Source: QHVT01 sp036389275 (lineage in GTDB: Bacteria > Acidobacteriota > Thermoanaerobaculia > Gp7-AA8). From it: a stretch of 64,000 nucleotides of DNA. Made by a program: the position numbers and the translations under genes. Every line of letters begins with the position of its first letter. Positions within the stretch are counted from its first letter, which is position 1. Positions 27,997 to 36,584 of the stretch are shown one piece after another. Location of the stretch: assembly GCA_036389275.1 (NCBI GenBank), contig DASVQE010000052.1:102202-166201 (forward strand), written 5' to 3'. The notes below the pieces were generated by a model, which saw only the letters and a list, made by a program, of their open reading frames with translations, made no database searches and was not told the DNA's origin.

Positions 27997-29004
27997 ATGG
28001 TTGGACCAGGCGAGCTGCAGAAGCTCGAGGTTGACGAGATTGAGCTGGATCGTTCGAATCCGCGCATCCGGAAGTTTCTTGAGATGTATCCGGATCCCAC
28101 GCCGGAGCAATTCTTTCAAGCACTTGGTTCGCCCAGCGATGACGAGGGTGACGGCAGCGCGAAGTTCGAGCAGCTGAAGAACTCCATCCTGACGAACCGC
28201 GGAATTATCCAGCCGATCCTCGTGAACCGCACCTCCGATGGAAGACTCGTGTGCGTTGAGGGGAACACGCGCGTCGCACTCTACAAGCACTTCATCGAGG
28301 AGAAAGCGAAGGGGAACTGGACGGAGATCCCAGCGCTCGTCTGGGACAACATGGACGCGAAGCAGGTCGACGCGATCCGCCTGCAGGTGCACCTCGTGGG
28401 TACGCGCGCGTGGGACCCCTACTCGAAGGCGAAGTACCTGCACCACCTTCGGACGCAGGAACTCCTGCCGTTCTCCGAGATCGTGGATTTCTGCGGCGGT
28501 AGGAAGAAGGAGGTCGTGGAGCTCATCGAAGCCTACGACGACATGGAGAAGTACTACCGGCCGGTAGCCACGGACCAGAATTTCGACATTCGCCGGTTCA
28601 GCGGTTTCGTCGAGCTCCAACGGCAAGATACGAAAGAGGCAATCCTTGAAGCCGGCTTCTCGCTCACGGATTTTGCCGAGTGGATTCACACCGGCAAGCT
28701 CTATCCTCTCTACACGGTTCGGTCGCTCCGTCGCATCCTTCGGAACGACAAGGCGCGCGACGTGTTCTTGAAGCACGGCGCGAAGAAGGCGATGGAGATT
28801 GTCGACAAGCCAGACATCAGCGATGCGCTCGGGAACGCGAACATGACGCACCTCGCGAAGGCCCTCTCGCATCGTGTCTACAACCTGCCATGGCCGGAGG
28901 CACAGCTCGTTCGTGAGGACCCGTCCTCGGAGAGCGCGCAGGCGCTCCACGACCTCGTGTCGCTGCTCCATCAGCTTCTAGGAGTCACCGCGAGCGAGGA
29001 GTGA
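27997..29004 (+). CDS. ParB/Srx-fold protein 1 (335 aa)
   Basis: ParB N-terminal-type domain: IELDRSNPRIRKF (residues 15-27), QLKNSILTNRGIIQPILV and the signature EGNTR (88-92, equivalent to the GxxR nucleotide-binding box of ParB). A helical middle follows with a possible helix-turn-helix (ELLPFSEIVDFCGGRKKEVV) and a helical C-terminal region. ParB-fold proteins bind CTP or ATP, and in DNA-modification systems often recruit enzymes to DNA. It shares NPRI and EGNxR with the second ParB gene at 30892. First gene of the operon, four bases before the nuclease-like gene. Confidence 0.85.
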   Translation: MVGPGELQKLEVDEIELDRSNPRIRKFLEMYPDPTPEQFFQALGSPSDDEGDGSAKFEQLKNSILTNRGIIQPILVNRTSDGRLVCVEGNTRVALYKHFIEEKAKGNWTEIPALVWDNMDAKQVDAIRLQVHLVGTRAWDPYSKAKYLHHLRTQELLPFSEIVDFCGGRKKEVVELIEAYDDMEKYYRPVATDQNFDIRRFSGFVELQRQDTKEAILEAGFSLTDFAEWIHTGKLYPLYTVRSLRRILRNDKARDVFLKHGAKKAMEIVDKPDISDALGNANMTHLAKALSHRVYNLPWPEAQLVREDPSSESAQALHDLVSLLHQLLGVTASEE

Positions 29005-29007
29005 CGC

Positions 29008-29421
29008 TTGGGTGAGACACAAGGTCACCATGCGCTCGTCGAACGCACGTACCGCTACTTCCTCGCGCGCTTCCCGCCGGCGTTTGGGCACGCAATCTTC
29101 GTGGATCTTCCATCGACACCGCGCGGCGAGAAGCCGCGCGGCATCTTCGGCTTCGTGCCCGACGTGTTGGCGATGGACGTCCCCGCGACCTTCCACGCCA
29201 TCGGCGAGGCGAAGACGGCGGGCGATCTCGAGAACGATCACACTCGTGCGCAGTTTCGCGCGTACCTGCGCCACCTCCGGCTGCGAGGAGGCGTGCTCGT
29301 GGTGACGGTTCCGTGGACGGTGGCAGCGACGGCGCGCGGCATGGTCGCCGTCGCCGCGATGGAAACCGGGGCCACCATGATCGAAGTCGTTGTGCTGGAC
29401 GATGGTGTCCCATGCCTCTGA
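29008..29421 (+). CDS. PD-(D/E)xK nuclease-like protein (137 aa)
   Basis: TTG start at 29008, three bases after the upstream stop, behind GAGGAG. The core fits a PD-(D/E)xK endonuclease: Asp52 in VPDVLA and E67-A-K69 in IGEAKTAG, then a helix HTRAQFRAYLRHL and a hydrophobic strand VLVVTVPW. It has little besides this catalytic core, so it should act with a partner; it overlaps the helicase start by ten bases, the obvious candidate. Similar small nucleases deliver cleavage in restriction-type systems. Catalysis is inferred from the motif only. Confidence 0.68.
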   Translation: MGETQGHHALVERTYRYFLARFPPAFGHAIFVDLPSTPRGEKPRGIFGFVPDVLAMDVPATFHAIGEAKTAGDLENDHTRAQFRAYLRHLRLRGGVLVVTVPWTVAATARGMVAVAAMETGATMIEVVVLDDGVPCL

Positions 29422-30917
29422 TCGTCCGGTACGAGCGCCCGCTGCTCGCGAAACATCAGGGCTTTGCGTACCAAGTCGCGGCCGTCGACGCGCTCAAAGA
29501 CCTGCCGTACGGCGCGGTCTTCCATGAGCAGGGGCTTGGGAAGACGAAGATCGCCATCGACCTCGCGCTGTACTGGCTCACGCACGATGTCGTCGACTCG
29601 GTGCTCATCGTCACGAAAAAGGGCCTCGTCAAAAACTGGACGGACGAGCTGGCGATGCACACGCACCTGCAGCCGCGCATCCTCACGCAGGACCGGAAGG
29701 CGAACTTCTACGCCTTCAACAGCCCCGCGCGCGTGTACCTCGCGCACTACGAAGTGATGCGCAGCTCGCAGAAGAAGCTCGCGCTGTTTCTGAAAACCCG
29801 GCGCGTCGGTGCGATCCTCGACGAAGCGCACCGGATCAAGAACCCGACCGCGGATCTCACCGAGAGCGTGCTGACCCTTGCGCCGAAGTTCACGCGGCGC
29901 GTCATCCTGACCGGGACCCCCGTCGCAAATCGCCCCTTCGATCTCTGGGCGCCCATCTCGTTCCTCGACGGCGGGCAAGCGCTCGGCCACGACTACAAGA
30001 CCTTCCGTTCGTCACTCGACCTCCGCAACGACTTCCATCGCCGGCCGGATCTGGCGCTGAACTTCGAGCGCACGCTCGCGCAGGTGTACGACCGCATCCG
30101 CCCGTTCGCGGTGCGCGAGACGAAGAACTCCGCCGGCATCGAGCTCCCGACGAAGGATGTGCGCAACGTGCTCGTCGAGCTCGATGGCCGACAGGCGGAT
30201 CTCTACCGCGAGTTTCGCGATGAGCTGAGCGCCGTCGTCGTGAAGGCGGGACGCGTGCTGCGCGACGACGCTGATGAGATGCTCAAGCGGCTCCTGCGGC
30301 TCGTGCAGGTTGCGTCGTACCCGCGCCTCGTCGACCAGGGCTACAGCGGCACGCCGAGCAAGTTTCCCGTGCTGCGCAGCCTCGTGGAAGATGCCGTCGA
30401 CCGTGAGGAGAAGACGATCGTCTGGACGGCGTTCACCGAGAACGTGGACTGGCTCGCGCGGGAACTCGACAACTTCAACCCGGCACGGGTCCACGGGAAG
30501 ATGGCCATCACGGCGCGCGAGGCGTCGGTGGCGCGCTTCAAGACCGAGCCAGACTGCAAGCTCCTCATCGCGACGCCGGCGTCCGCGAAGGAGGGCCTCA
30601 CTCTCACGGTGGCGAACAACGCCATCTTCTACGACCGTTCCTTCAGTCTCGACGACTACCTCCAGGCGCAAGACCGCATCCACCGTATCTCCCAGACGAG
30701 GGCGTGCACCGTCACGAACCTGATCGCTGCGGGAACCGTGGATGCGTGGGTGGATGTGCTGCTCGCGGCCAAACAGCTCGCGGCGCAACTCGGGCAGGGC
30801 GACATTACGGCGGAGGCGTATGCCGCGAACGCCAATTACGCATACGGCGCGATGCTCCGGGACGTTCTCGGCATCGGCGACGGAGACGACCATGACCACG
30901 AAGACCACGCAGGCTGA
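29412..30917 (+). CDS. SNF2-family helicase/translocase (501 aa)
   Basis: Superfamily 2 ATPase of the Swi2/Snf2 type. Motif I EQGLGKTK (Lys44), motif II DEAH (137-140) followed by RIKN, motif III LTGTPVANRP, motif V ATPASAKEGLTL and motif VI QAQDRIHRISQ are all present. Such proteins translocate on double-stranded DNA and remodel or restrict it. Length is minimal for the family (helicase core without big accessory domains). Overlaps the nuclease-like gene upstream and the second ParB gene downstream, so the three are likely translated together and may form a complex. Confidence 0.92.
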   Translation: MPLIVRYERPLLAKHQGFAYQVAAVDALKDLPYGAVFHEQGLGKTKIAIDLALYWLTHDVVDSVLIVTKKGLVKNWTDELAMHTHLQPRILTQDRKANFYAFNSPARVYLAHYEVMRSSQKKLALFLKTRRVGAILDEAHRIKNPTADLTESVLTLAPKFTRRVILTGTPVANRPFDLWAPISFLDGGQALGHDYKTFRSSLDLRNDFHRRPDLALNFERTLAQVYDRIRPFAVRETKNSAGIELPTKDVRNVLVELDGRQADLYREFRDELSAVVVKAGRVLRDDADEMLKRLLRLVQVASYPRLVDQGYSGTPSKFPVLRSLVEDAVDREEKTIVWTAFTENVDWLARELDNFNPARVHGKMAITAREASVARFKTEPDCKLLIATPASAKEGLTLTVANNAIFYDRSFSLDDYLQAQDRIHRISQTRACTVTNLIAAGTVDAWVDVLLAAKQLAAQLGQGDITAEAYAANANYAYGAMLRDVLGIGDGDDHDHEDHAG

Positions 30918-31890
30918 CGACTCCATCACCATCCGCGGCCAGCAGGTGCCGACGCGAAACGCGGAACTCGACCAGGCGAAGCTCAAGTTCTTCGCGGACA
31001 ACCCACGCATCTACGCGATCGTGCATCAGAACGGACACCAGCCGACGCAGGATGAGATCGAGGACATCCTGCTCAAGACGGAGTACGTCCGCGAGCTGAT
31101 GGTCGACATCAAGAGCAACGGCGGGCTGATGGAGCCGCTCATCGTCCGCGACGGGACGTTCGAGGTGCTGGAGGGCAACAGCCGCCTCGCGGCGTACCGG
31201 GGCCTGGCCAAGCAAGATGCCATCACGTGGGCAAAGGTGAAGTGCCGGCTGCTGCCGAAGGACATCGATGAAGCACTCGTCTTCGCGCTCCTCGGTCAGC
31301 TCCACGTGAAGGGGAAGAAGGCGTGGCAGCCGTTCGAGCAGGCTGGGTTCCTCTACCGCCGCTGCAAGGGCCAGAAGATGGACTACGAGAAGCTCGGCGC
31401 GGAGATTGGGCTCAAGTGGAAGACGGTGAAACACCTCGTGGAGACGTACCAGTTCATGCTCGACCGCAAGGAGCCGCCGGAACGGTGGAGCTACTGGGAC
31501 GAGTATCTGAAGTCGTACAAGATCGCGCGGGCGCGGGAAAAGCAGCCGAACCTCGATGATGTCATCGTCGCGAAGGTGAAGTCCGACGAGATTCCGAAGG
31601 CCGTGCTCATTCGCGAGGAGCTGCCGCACATCTGCGAGGCGCCGAAGGTCCTGCAGAAGTTCGTCGACGGAAAGGTGAAGTTCGAAGCGGCGGCCGAGCA
31701 GGCTCGCAACAGCGGCACGGATAACGTGCCGTACCGGCGCATTCTGAAGTTCCGCGAGTTCCTCACCGATCCATCCTGCGAGGATTCGATCCTCGCCTCC
31801 GAGCCCGGCGTGCGGGCGAAGTGCGCGTACGAGCTGGAGAAGATCGAGGCGCGCGCGAAGGCGCTGAAGGGCAAGCTGAAGGCGAAATGA
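30892..31890 (+). CDS. ParB/Srx-fold protein 2 (332 aa)
   Basis: Starts inside the helicase gene. N-terminal ParB fold with FFADNPRIYAI (residues 33-43), VDIKSNGGLMEPLIV and EGNSR (94-98). A helical region with a likely HTH follows (KLGAEIGLKWKTVKHLVE), then a long basic helical C-terminus. Paralogous in layout to the ParB protein at 27997 but divergent. Two ParB subunits may recognise different DNA or nucleotide states. Confidence 0.83.
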   Translation: MTTKTTQADDSITIRGQQVPTRNAELDQAKLKFFADNPRIYAIVHQNGHQPTQDEIEDILLKTEYVRELMVDIKSNGGLMEPLIVRDGTFEVLEGNSRLAAYRGLAKQDAITWAKVKCRLLPKDIDEALVFALLGQLHVKGKKAWQPFEQAGFLYRRCKGQKMDYEKLGAEIGLKWKTVKHLVETYQFMLDRKEPPERWSYWDEYLKSYKIARAREKQPNLDDVIVAKVKSDEIPKAVLIREELPHICEAPKVLQKFVDGKVKFEAAAEQARNSGTDNVPYRRILKFREFLTDPSCEDSILASEPGVRAKCAYELEKIEARAKALKGKLKAK

Positions 31891-31912
31891 GTCGTTGAAT
31901 CGTGCAGCGCAG

Positions 31913-31951
31913 CTGTGCGAAAATTGCACCGAACGGCTGCAATTTGTGCAG
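31913..31951. promoter_or_regulatory. Inverted repeat upstream of the DGQHR gene
   Basis: Arms AAATTGCA and TGCAATTT, extended by CTG/CAG on the outside, enclose a nine-base centre. It lies in the only real gap (72 bp) inside the operon. It may be an operator for a second promoter serving the DGQHR-radical SAM-GHKL genes; DndB-type proteins are known to autoregulate, so the product of 31963 is a candidate binder (inference). Confidence 0.45.
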
Positions 31952-31962
31952 CCTACGACTGC

Positions 31963-32991
31963 ATGTGCGAGAAGCCCATCACATTCACCGGCGTCGTCGG
32001 CAAATCGGCCGGACGGCGCGTCTTCCTCGGCTTCGCGCCGGCGAAGGTGCTGCACGCCATCAGCTTCGCGGATGTGCTGAACGAGGATACCGGGAAGGGC
32101 TACCAGCGCCGCCTGAACCAGCAGCACAGCCTCGACTTCCGAAAATACATCCAGAAGCCCGGGGCCGCGACCATCCCGCTCACGCTCAACGCCCGGCCCT
32201 GCGCGGACGATACGTGGAAGGTCACGACTAGCGGCGCCGTGGCGAAGCTCACGATCTGCGCGGGCGCGGGGCGCGTGCTCACGCAGATCGATTGCCAGCA
32301 CCGGCTGGGGAGTCTCCACGACGTGGAGACGGAGCTGCCGTTCATGTGTTTCCTCGGCCTCGACGAGCGCGAGGAAATGGAGATTTTTAGCGTCATCAAC
32401 AGCAAGGCGAAGGGCCTGAGCCGCAGCCTGCTTGACTTCCACGCCGCGACGCTGGCCGAGAACCTCGCGACCGAGCGCCCCGAGCTCCTGATCGCACTGC
32501 ACCTCAACGCCGATGCGTCGTCTCCGTGGCACCAGCAACTCGACCTCGGCGGCACGACCACGTCGGGCCTGAAGCGGCGCGCCTCACTGCGGACGATGCA
32601 GAAGGCGGTGAAGCACTTCCTCGCGCAGGCGAAGCTCGGGAAGACCACGGACATCGAAGTGCTCGCGGGCGCTGTCCTGGCGTTCTGGTCGGCGGTCGCG
32701 CAGGTACTGGAAGACGCATGGCGCGAGCCGCGGCACTACCTCGTGAACAAGGGCGTCGGCGTGTACGCCCTCATGGCGATTGCAGGTGATCTCGTGCAGG
32801 AAGCGCCGAGCGTGGCCTCCTGCGATAAGCGCTACTTCGTCGCCAAGCTCTCGGAGTTCCTCGCGAACGTCGACTGGTCGACGGATGGGACCTTCAAGGG
32901 GCTCGGCGGTGAGGCGGGCGTCAAATACGCGGTGGCGCAGGTCCGCTCGGTGCGCAAGAAGAGCCGCATGAAGGTGGTACGTCGTGGCTAA
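31963..32991 (+). CDS. DndB-like DGQHR-domain protein (342 aa)
   Basis: The hallmark appears as DCQHR (residues 110-114) after VLTQI, with Gly replaced by Cys. Upstream NQQHSLDFRKYI and downstream EMEIFSVINSKAKGLS match the family pattern. DGQHR proteins include DndB of phosphorothioate systems and DpdB-type proteins, which are ATP/DNA-binding regulators or recruiters. ATG 31963 is chosen; GTG 31915 would extend it through the inverted repeat. Its last codons overlap the radical SAM start by eight bases. Confidence 0.8.
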   Translation: MCEKPITFTGVVGKSAGRRVFLGFAPAKVLHAISFADVLNEDTGKGYQRRLNQQHSLDFRKYIQKPGAATIPLTLNARPCADDTWKVTTSGAVAKLTICAGAGRVLTQIDCQHRLGSLHDVETELPFMCFLGLDEREEMEIFSVINSKAKGLSRSLLDFHAATLAENLATERPELLIALHLNADASSPWHQQLDLGGTTTSGLKRRASLRTMQKAVKHFLAQAKLGKTTDIEVLAGAVLAFWSAVAQVLEDAWREPRHYLVNKGVGVYALMAIAGDLVQEAPSVASCDKRYFVAKLSEFLANVDWSTDGTFKGLGGEAGVKYAVAQVRSVRKKSRMKVVRRG

Positions 32992-34573
32992 CAAGAACAT
33001 CCTGCTGATCGAGCCGGGGTACAAGAACAAGTACCCGCCGCTGGGCCTGATGAAGATTGCCCAGTACCACGGGCCACGAGGAAAGCGCGACAACGTGCGC
33101 TTCATCAAGGGTGAAGACCGCTCCGTGCTCACCACGGCGTGGGATCGGATCTACGTCACCACGCTCTTCTCTTTCGAGTTCGATCGGATCGAGCGCAGCA
33201 TCGACTTCGCGATATACGTGGCGAACGGCCATCGCGACCGCGTGTTCGTCGGCGGTATCGCGGCGTCCCTGATGCACGAGCGCTTCCTCTCCGTCGCGAA
33301 GTGGCGTGGCGTGCGATTTATCAAGGGCCTGCTCGGTGAAGCGCCAGCGAAGTCCCTGCAGCTCGACTCCTTCTCCGAAGAGCTGTACTCCGACGATTTC
33401 ACCGGCTCGGCGATCGAGGACTTGGTGCCGGACTACAGCATCCTCGATCAGATCGACTACAAGTACCCGGTGAGTGATGCCTACTTCGCGTACGCTTCAC
33501 GCGGATGCATCCGCAAGTGCACGTTCTGCGGCGTCCCGAAACTCGAAGGGGATCAGCGCGACACCGAATCGCTGACGGCGCTCGTGAAGAGCATCGATCA
33601 GCTCTACGGCGAGAAGAAAGACCTGACGCTCATGGACAACAACGTCGTGGCGTCACCGACCTTCCGTGAGCTCATTGCAGAGATCCGAGACTTGGGGTTC
33701 GTACCGGGCGCGAAGTTGAAGCGTGGACGCGTGCCGGTGCAGCGCCGCGTGGACTTCAACCAGGGCGTGGACGCTCGCATCCTCTGCAAGTCGCCGATGT
33801 ACCTCCGGGAACTGTCGACCATCTCTATCAAGCCGCTCCGGATCGCGTTCGATCACCTCGGACTGAAAGGCCCATACGAGCAGGCGATACGCTACGCGCG
33901 CGAGTTCGGGCTGACGGAGCTCTCGAACTACATGCTCTACAACTTCCATGACACGCCGACCGATCTCTACGAGCGCATGGTCCTCAACGTGAAGCTCAAC
34001 GAGGAACTCGGGATGCGCATCTGGTCGTTCCCCATGCGCTACCAGCCCACGGACCTTCCGAACCGGTCGCACATCGGCAAGAACTGGTCGCGCTACCAGC
34101 TGCGATCGATGCAGCTCATCCTGCAGGCTACGCACGGCATCGTGAGCGGCGAGCCTGACTTCTTCTATCGCGCGTTCGGCGCGAACGCCGATGAGTTCCG
34201 CGACATGCTGCTGCGGCCTCATCACCAAATCTTCAACCGTGAGTGGTACGAATTTGGGGATGGCCGAGCCGACTACCGTGAGTTTCGTCGCGCGTTCGCG
34301 AAGCTCACCGAGAGTGATCGTGCCGAGCTGGTAACACTGCTGTCGTCGTGCGATCCGAAAGACTTCAAGTCGCTGCCGAAGCAAGCGACATCAAGCGCCG
34401 TGAAGAAGGTGTTGCCGTTGTACATCCCGATCTCGAAGGAAGAGGAGGCGTCGATTTGGGCGAAGCGGCGCGCGGAGGTGGCGGCGGTGTCCGACGAAGA
34501 GCGCGTCGAAGATGCTGGTCTCGAAGATGACGATCAGATGGCGTTCCCGTTGGCGGCAGGTGCACGCGCATGA
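32984..34573 (+). CDS. Radical SAM enzyme (529 aa)
   Basis: GTG start in the overlap with the upstream gene. N-terminal Rossmann-like part begins NILLIEPGYKNKYPPLGLMK, as in B12-binding/MiaB-like radical SAM proteins, but without the DxHxxG cobalamin motif. The [4Fe-4S] motif is CIRKCTFC (Cys175, Cys179, Cys182), the exact CxxxCxxC spacing, then LMDNNVVAS and a typical partial TIM barrel. A long C-terminal domain (beyond ~350) has no match I know. It should cleave SAM to a 5'-deoxyadenosyl radical and modify an unknown substrate; beside ParB and DGQHR proteins a DNA base or nucleotide is plausible (inference). Overlaps the GHKL gene (ATGA). Confidence 0.88.
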   Translation: MANKNILLIEPGYKNKYPPLGLMKIAQYHGPRGKRDNVRFIKGEDRSVLTTAWDRIYVTTLFSFEFDRIERSIDFAIYVANGHRDRVFVGGIAASLMHERFLSVAKWRGVRFIKGLLGEAPAKSLQLDSFSEELYSDDFTGSAIEDLVPDYSILDQIDYKYPVSDAYFAYASRGCIRKCTFCGVPKLEGDQRDTESLTALVKSIDQLYGEKKDLTLMDNNVVASPTFRELIAEIRDLGFVPGAKLKRGRVPVQRRVDFNQGVDARILCKSPMYLRELSTISIKPLRIAFDHLGLKGPYEQAIRYAREFGLTELSNYMLYNFHDTPTDLYERMVLNVKLNEELGMRIWSFPMRYQPTDLPNRSHIGKNWSRYQLRSMQLILQATHGIVSGEPDFFYRAFGANADEFRDMLLRPHHQIFNREWYEFGDGRADYREFRRAFAKLTESDRAELVTLLSSCDPKDFKSLPKQATSSAVKKVLPLYIPISKEEEASIWAKRRAEVAAVSDEERVEDAGLEDDDQMAFPLAAGARA

Positions 34574-36096
34574 TGCGACTGGCCGCCGTCGAACCGGTAT
34601 GGGAATCGGGACCCGAGGAAATACTCCTCGGCGTCGACGTGATCGAACTCGTGAGCTCGTCCATGTACGTCGATGCCTTGAGTGCGTACCGCGAGTACGT
34701 ACAGAACGCAGCCGACGCGGTCGACGACGCCCGCGATCAGGGCCTCGACGCAGGCAGGATCGACATCACCATCGATCCCGCGACGCGTACCGTACGCGTA
34801 CGCGACAACGGGACCGGGCTCGCGCAACGAGCGTTCGTCCGCCGAATGACCGCCTTCGGTGCGAGCGACAAACGGCACCGGGAACGGCGCGGCTTTCGAG
34901 GCGTTGGCCGGCTTGCGGCCCTGGGGCACTGCCAGGAGTTGATCTTTCGCTCACAGGCGGAGGGCGAGCGCGTCATCTCGGAACTCCGGTGGGACGGGCG
35001 CCTCCTCCGCTCGTTGCTGCGAGCATCCGACTTCGATGGTTCGCTCTCGGACGCGGTACGAAACATTACTGCCCATCGAACGCTTCCGACGAAGACTGCG
35101 GATCGGTACTTCGAAGTTGAAATCCGGGGTGTCGCACGCCACGGGAAAGACGATCTCCTCAACGATGCCGTGGTGCGGCAGTACCTCGCCGAGGTGGCTC
35201 CGGTGCCGTTCTCTCCGGAGTTCGTCCACGGTCCTGCCATCAACGCGTTTCTGCGCGAGCGCGGCGTGCGCGCCGATGTCGACATCTACATCAACGGTGA
35301 CGGGCCGATTTACCGGTCGCACCGCGACAGGGTCCAGCTCAAGCCTGGCGTGGAGTGCGCGCTGGACGCGCCCGAATTCTTCGACCTCCCCGGCCTGGAC
35401 GGTGAGCGTGCAGCGTGCGGATGGGTGATGCACCACGACTACCTCGGCGCCATCCCTCGCGATGAGGGTATCCGCGGCGTACGGTTGCGCAGCAGCAACA
35501 TCCAGGTCGGCAGCGACGACATCCTCGTGGAACTCTTTCCCGAGCCGCGGTTCAACTCGTGGGCCGTCGCCGAGGTCTACGTTCTCGACCGCCGAATCCT
35601 GCCCAACGGCCGCAGAGACAACTTTGAACAGTCCGCGCACTTCGCGAATGTCGTGAATCAGCTGACGCCGCTCGCCCGCACCGTCGCGGGCCATTGCCGT
35701 TCGGCGTCAATGTCGCGACAGCGGATGCGTAACGCCACGCTCTTCGAGGAGCGCGTTCAGCGCGACATGGCGATCGTGAAACAGGGCGCGATCACGAAGG
35801 CAGCGCGAGAACAGCGGCTCACCGACGCATACGCGACACTGGAGAAGCTCGCCAAGCTCGCGCTGTCTAACATTCTCTCGGAGGAGCAGCGCCGCATGAT
35901 CGACGCACGCGTCCGGAAGCTCGAGTCACAGCTCGCGAAGCTCGATGGCAACGAGCGGCGCGCCAAGCCATTAGAGCGGCTCACGCCACAGAAGCGCCGA
36001 GCGTACGAAGAGGTGTTCTCGCTGATTTACGCCTGTGCGCCAGACGTTCGCACTGCGAGAGACCTCGTAGATCGCGTGTTGTCGCGCATCACTTAG
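34570..36096 (+). CDS. GHKL (Hsp90-like) ATPase (508 aa)
   Basis: ATP-binding Bergerat fold: N-box YREYVQNAADAV (Asn46), G1 box RDNGTGL (Asp79, Asn80, Gly81), G2 box GFRGVGR (108-114). The middle domain has IYINGDGPIYRSH and the Hsp90/MORC-like IRLR-type strand RLRSSNIQVG; the C-terminus (from ~390) is a long coiled coil probably for dimerisation. Hsp90-like and MORC-type ATPases recur in prokaryotic conflict systems, acting as clamps or assembly factors. Last gene of the operon; ends 320 bp before the tRNA. Confidence 0.86.
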   Translation: MMRLAAVEPVWESGPEEILLGVDVIELVSSSMYVDALSAYREYVQNAADAVDDARDQGLDAGRIDITIDPATRTVRVRDNGTGLAQRAFVRRMTAFGASDKRHRERRGFRGVGRLAALGHCQELIFRSQAEGERVISELRWDGRLLRSLLRASDFDGSLSDAVRNITAHRTLPTKTADRYFEVEIRGVARHGKDDLLNDAVVRQYLAEVAPVPFSPEFVHGPAINAFLRERGVRADVDIYINGDGPIYRSHRDRVQLKPGVECALDAPEFFDLPGLDGERAACGWVMHHDYLGAIPRDEGIRGVRLRSSNIQVGSDDILVELFPEPRFNSWAVAEVYVLDRRILPNGRRDNFEQSAHFANVVNQLTPLARTVAGHCRSASMSRQRMRNATLFEERVQRDMAIVKQGAITKAAREQRLTDAYATLEKLAKLALSNILSEEQRRMIDARVRKLESQLAKLDGNERRAKPLERLTPQKRRAYEEVFSLIYACAPDVRTARDLVDRVLSRIT

Positions 36097-36366
36097 GGCT
36101 GCCTCTCTCGATCGATATCCCAACCATGGCGAGATGCAAGCGAATGGCTTGCCGGGTCTCGATGCCGTCGGGCGGCAATTCGACGCCTGCGGCGGGCGTG
36201 AGGTGCGGGGATTCCGTCGCCCACGATCCACGACGACGAAGCGCGGATCATCGGTGCCGATGACGGCGAGCTGGGATAGGGATCTTAAGCCGCAATGCTC
36301 GAAAACACGGACACTTCACGGACACTCGCGCTGTTGCCCAACGACTTCGCGCAACGCGCAAGCAAG
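36097..36366. other. Non-coding right end of the element
   Basis: About 320 bp between the GHKL gene and the tRNA with no protein-like ORF on either strand. If the element is integrated in the tRNA gene, this stretch contains its right arm and integrase arm sites. The tRNA terminator follows. Confidence 0.4.
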
Positions 36367-36369
36367 CCC

Positions 36370-36402
36370 TAAAAACACTAAAGCCGCTGTTTCCAGCGGC
36401 TT
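36370..36402 (-). terminator. Rho-independent terminator of tRNA-fMet
   Basis: On the minus strand a perfect 9-bp stem (AAGCCGCTG/CAGCGGCTT) with a four-base loop is followed by TAGTGTTTTTAG. It lies 15 bases after the tRNA CCA end. Confidence 0.8.
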
Positions 36403-36415
36403 AGATCAATCGAAG

Positions 36416-36493
<78 letters not shown>

Positions 36494-36584
36494 ATAGGTG
36501 GTGTTGCTGCGAAGCGGCGGGATTATGGCGGGCGGGCCGGGTCGCGTCAAGGTCTCGTAGAACTTTCTCTCGCGAACGCTTATT

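Noticed and set aside
27997..36096. Assignment of the operon to Dnd, Ssp, Dpd, BREX or DISARM
   Set aside because: The diagnostic genes (cysteine desulfurase/DndCD, SspBCD, TGT-like DpdA, PglZ, DrmAB) are absent.
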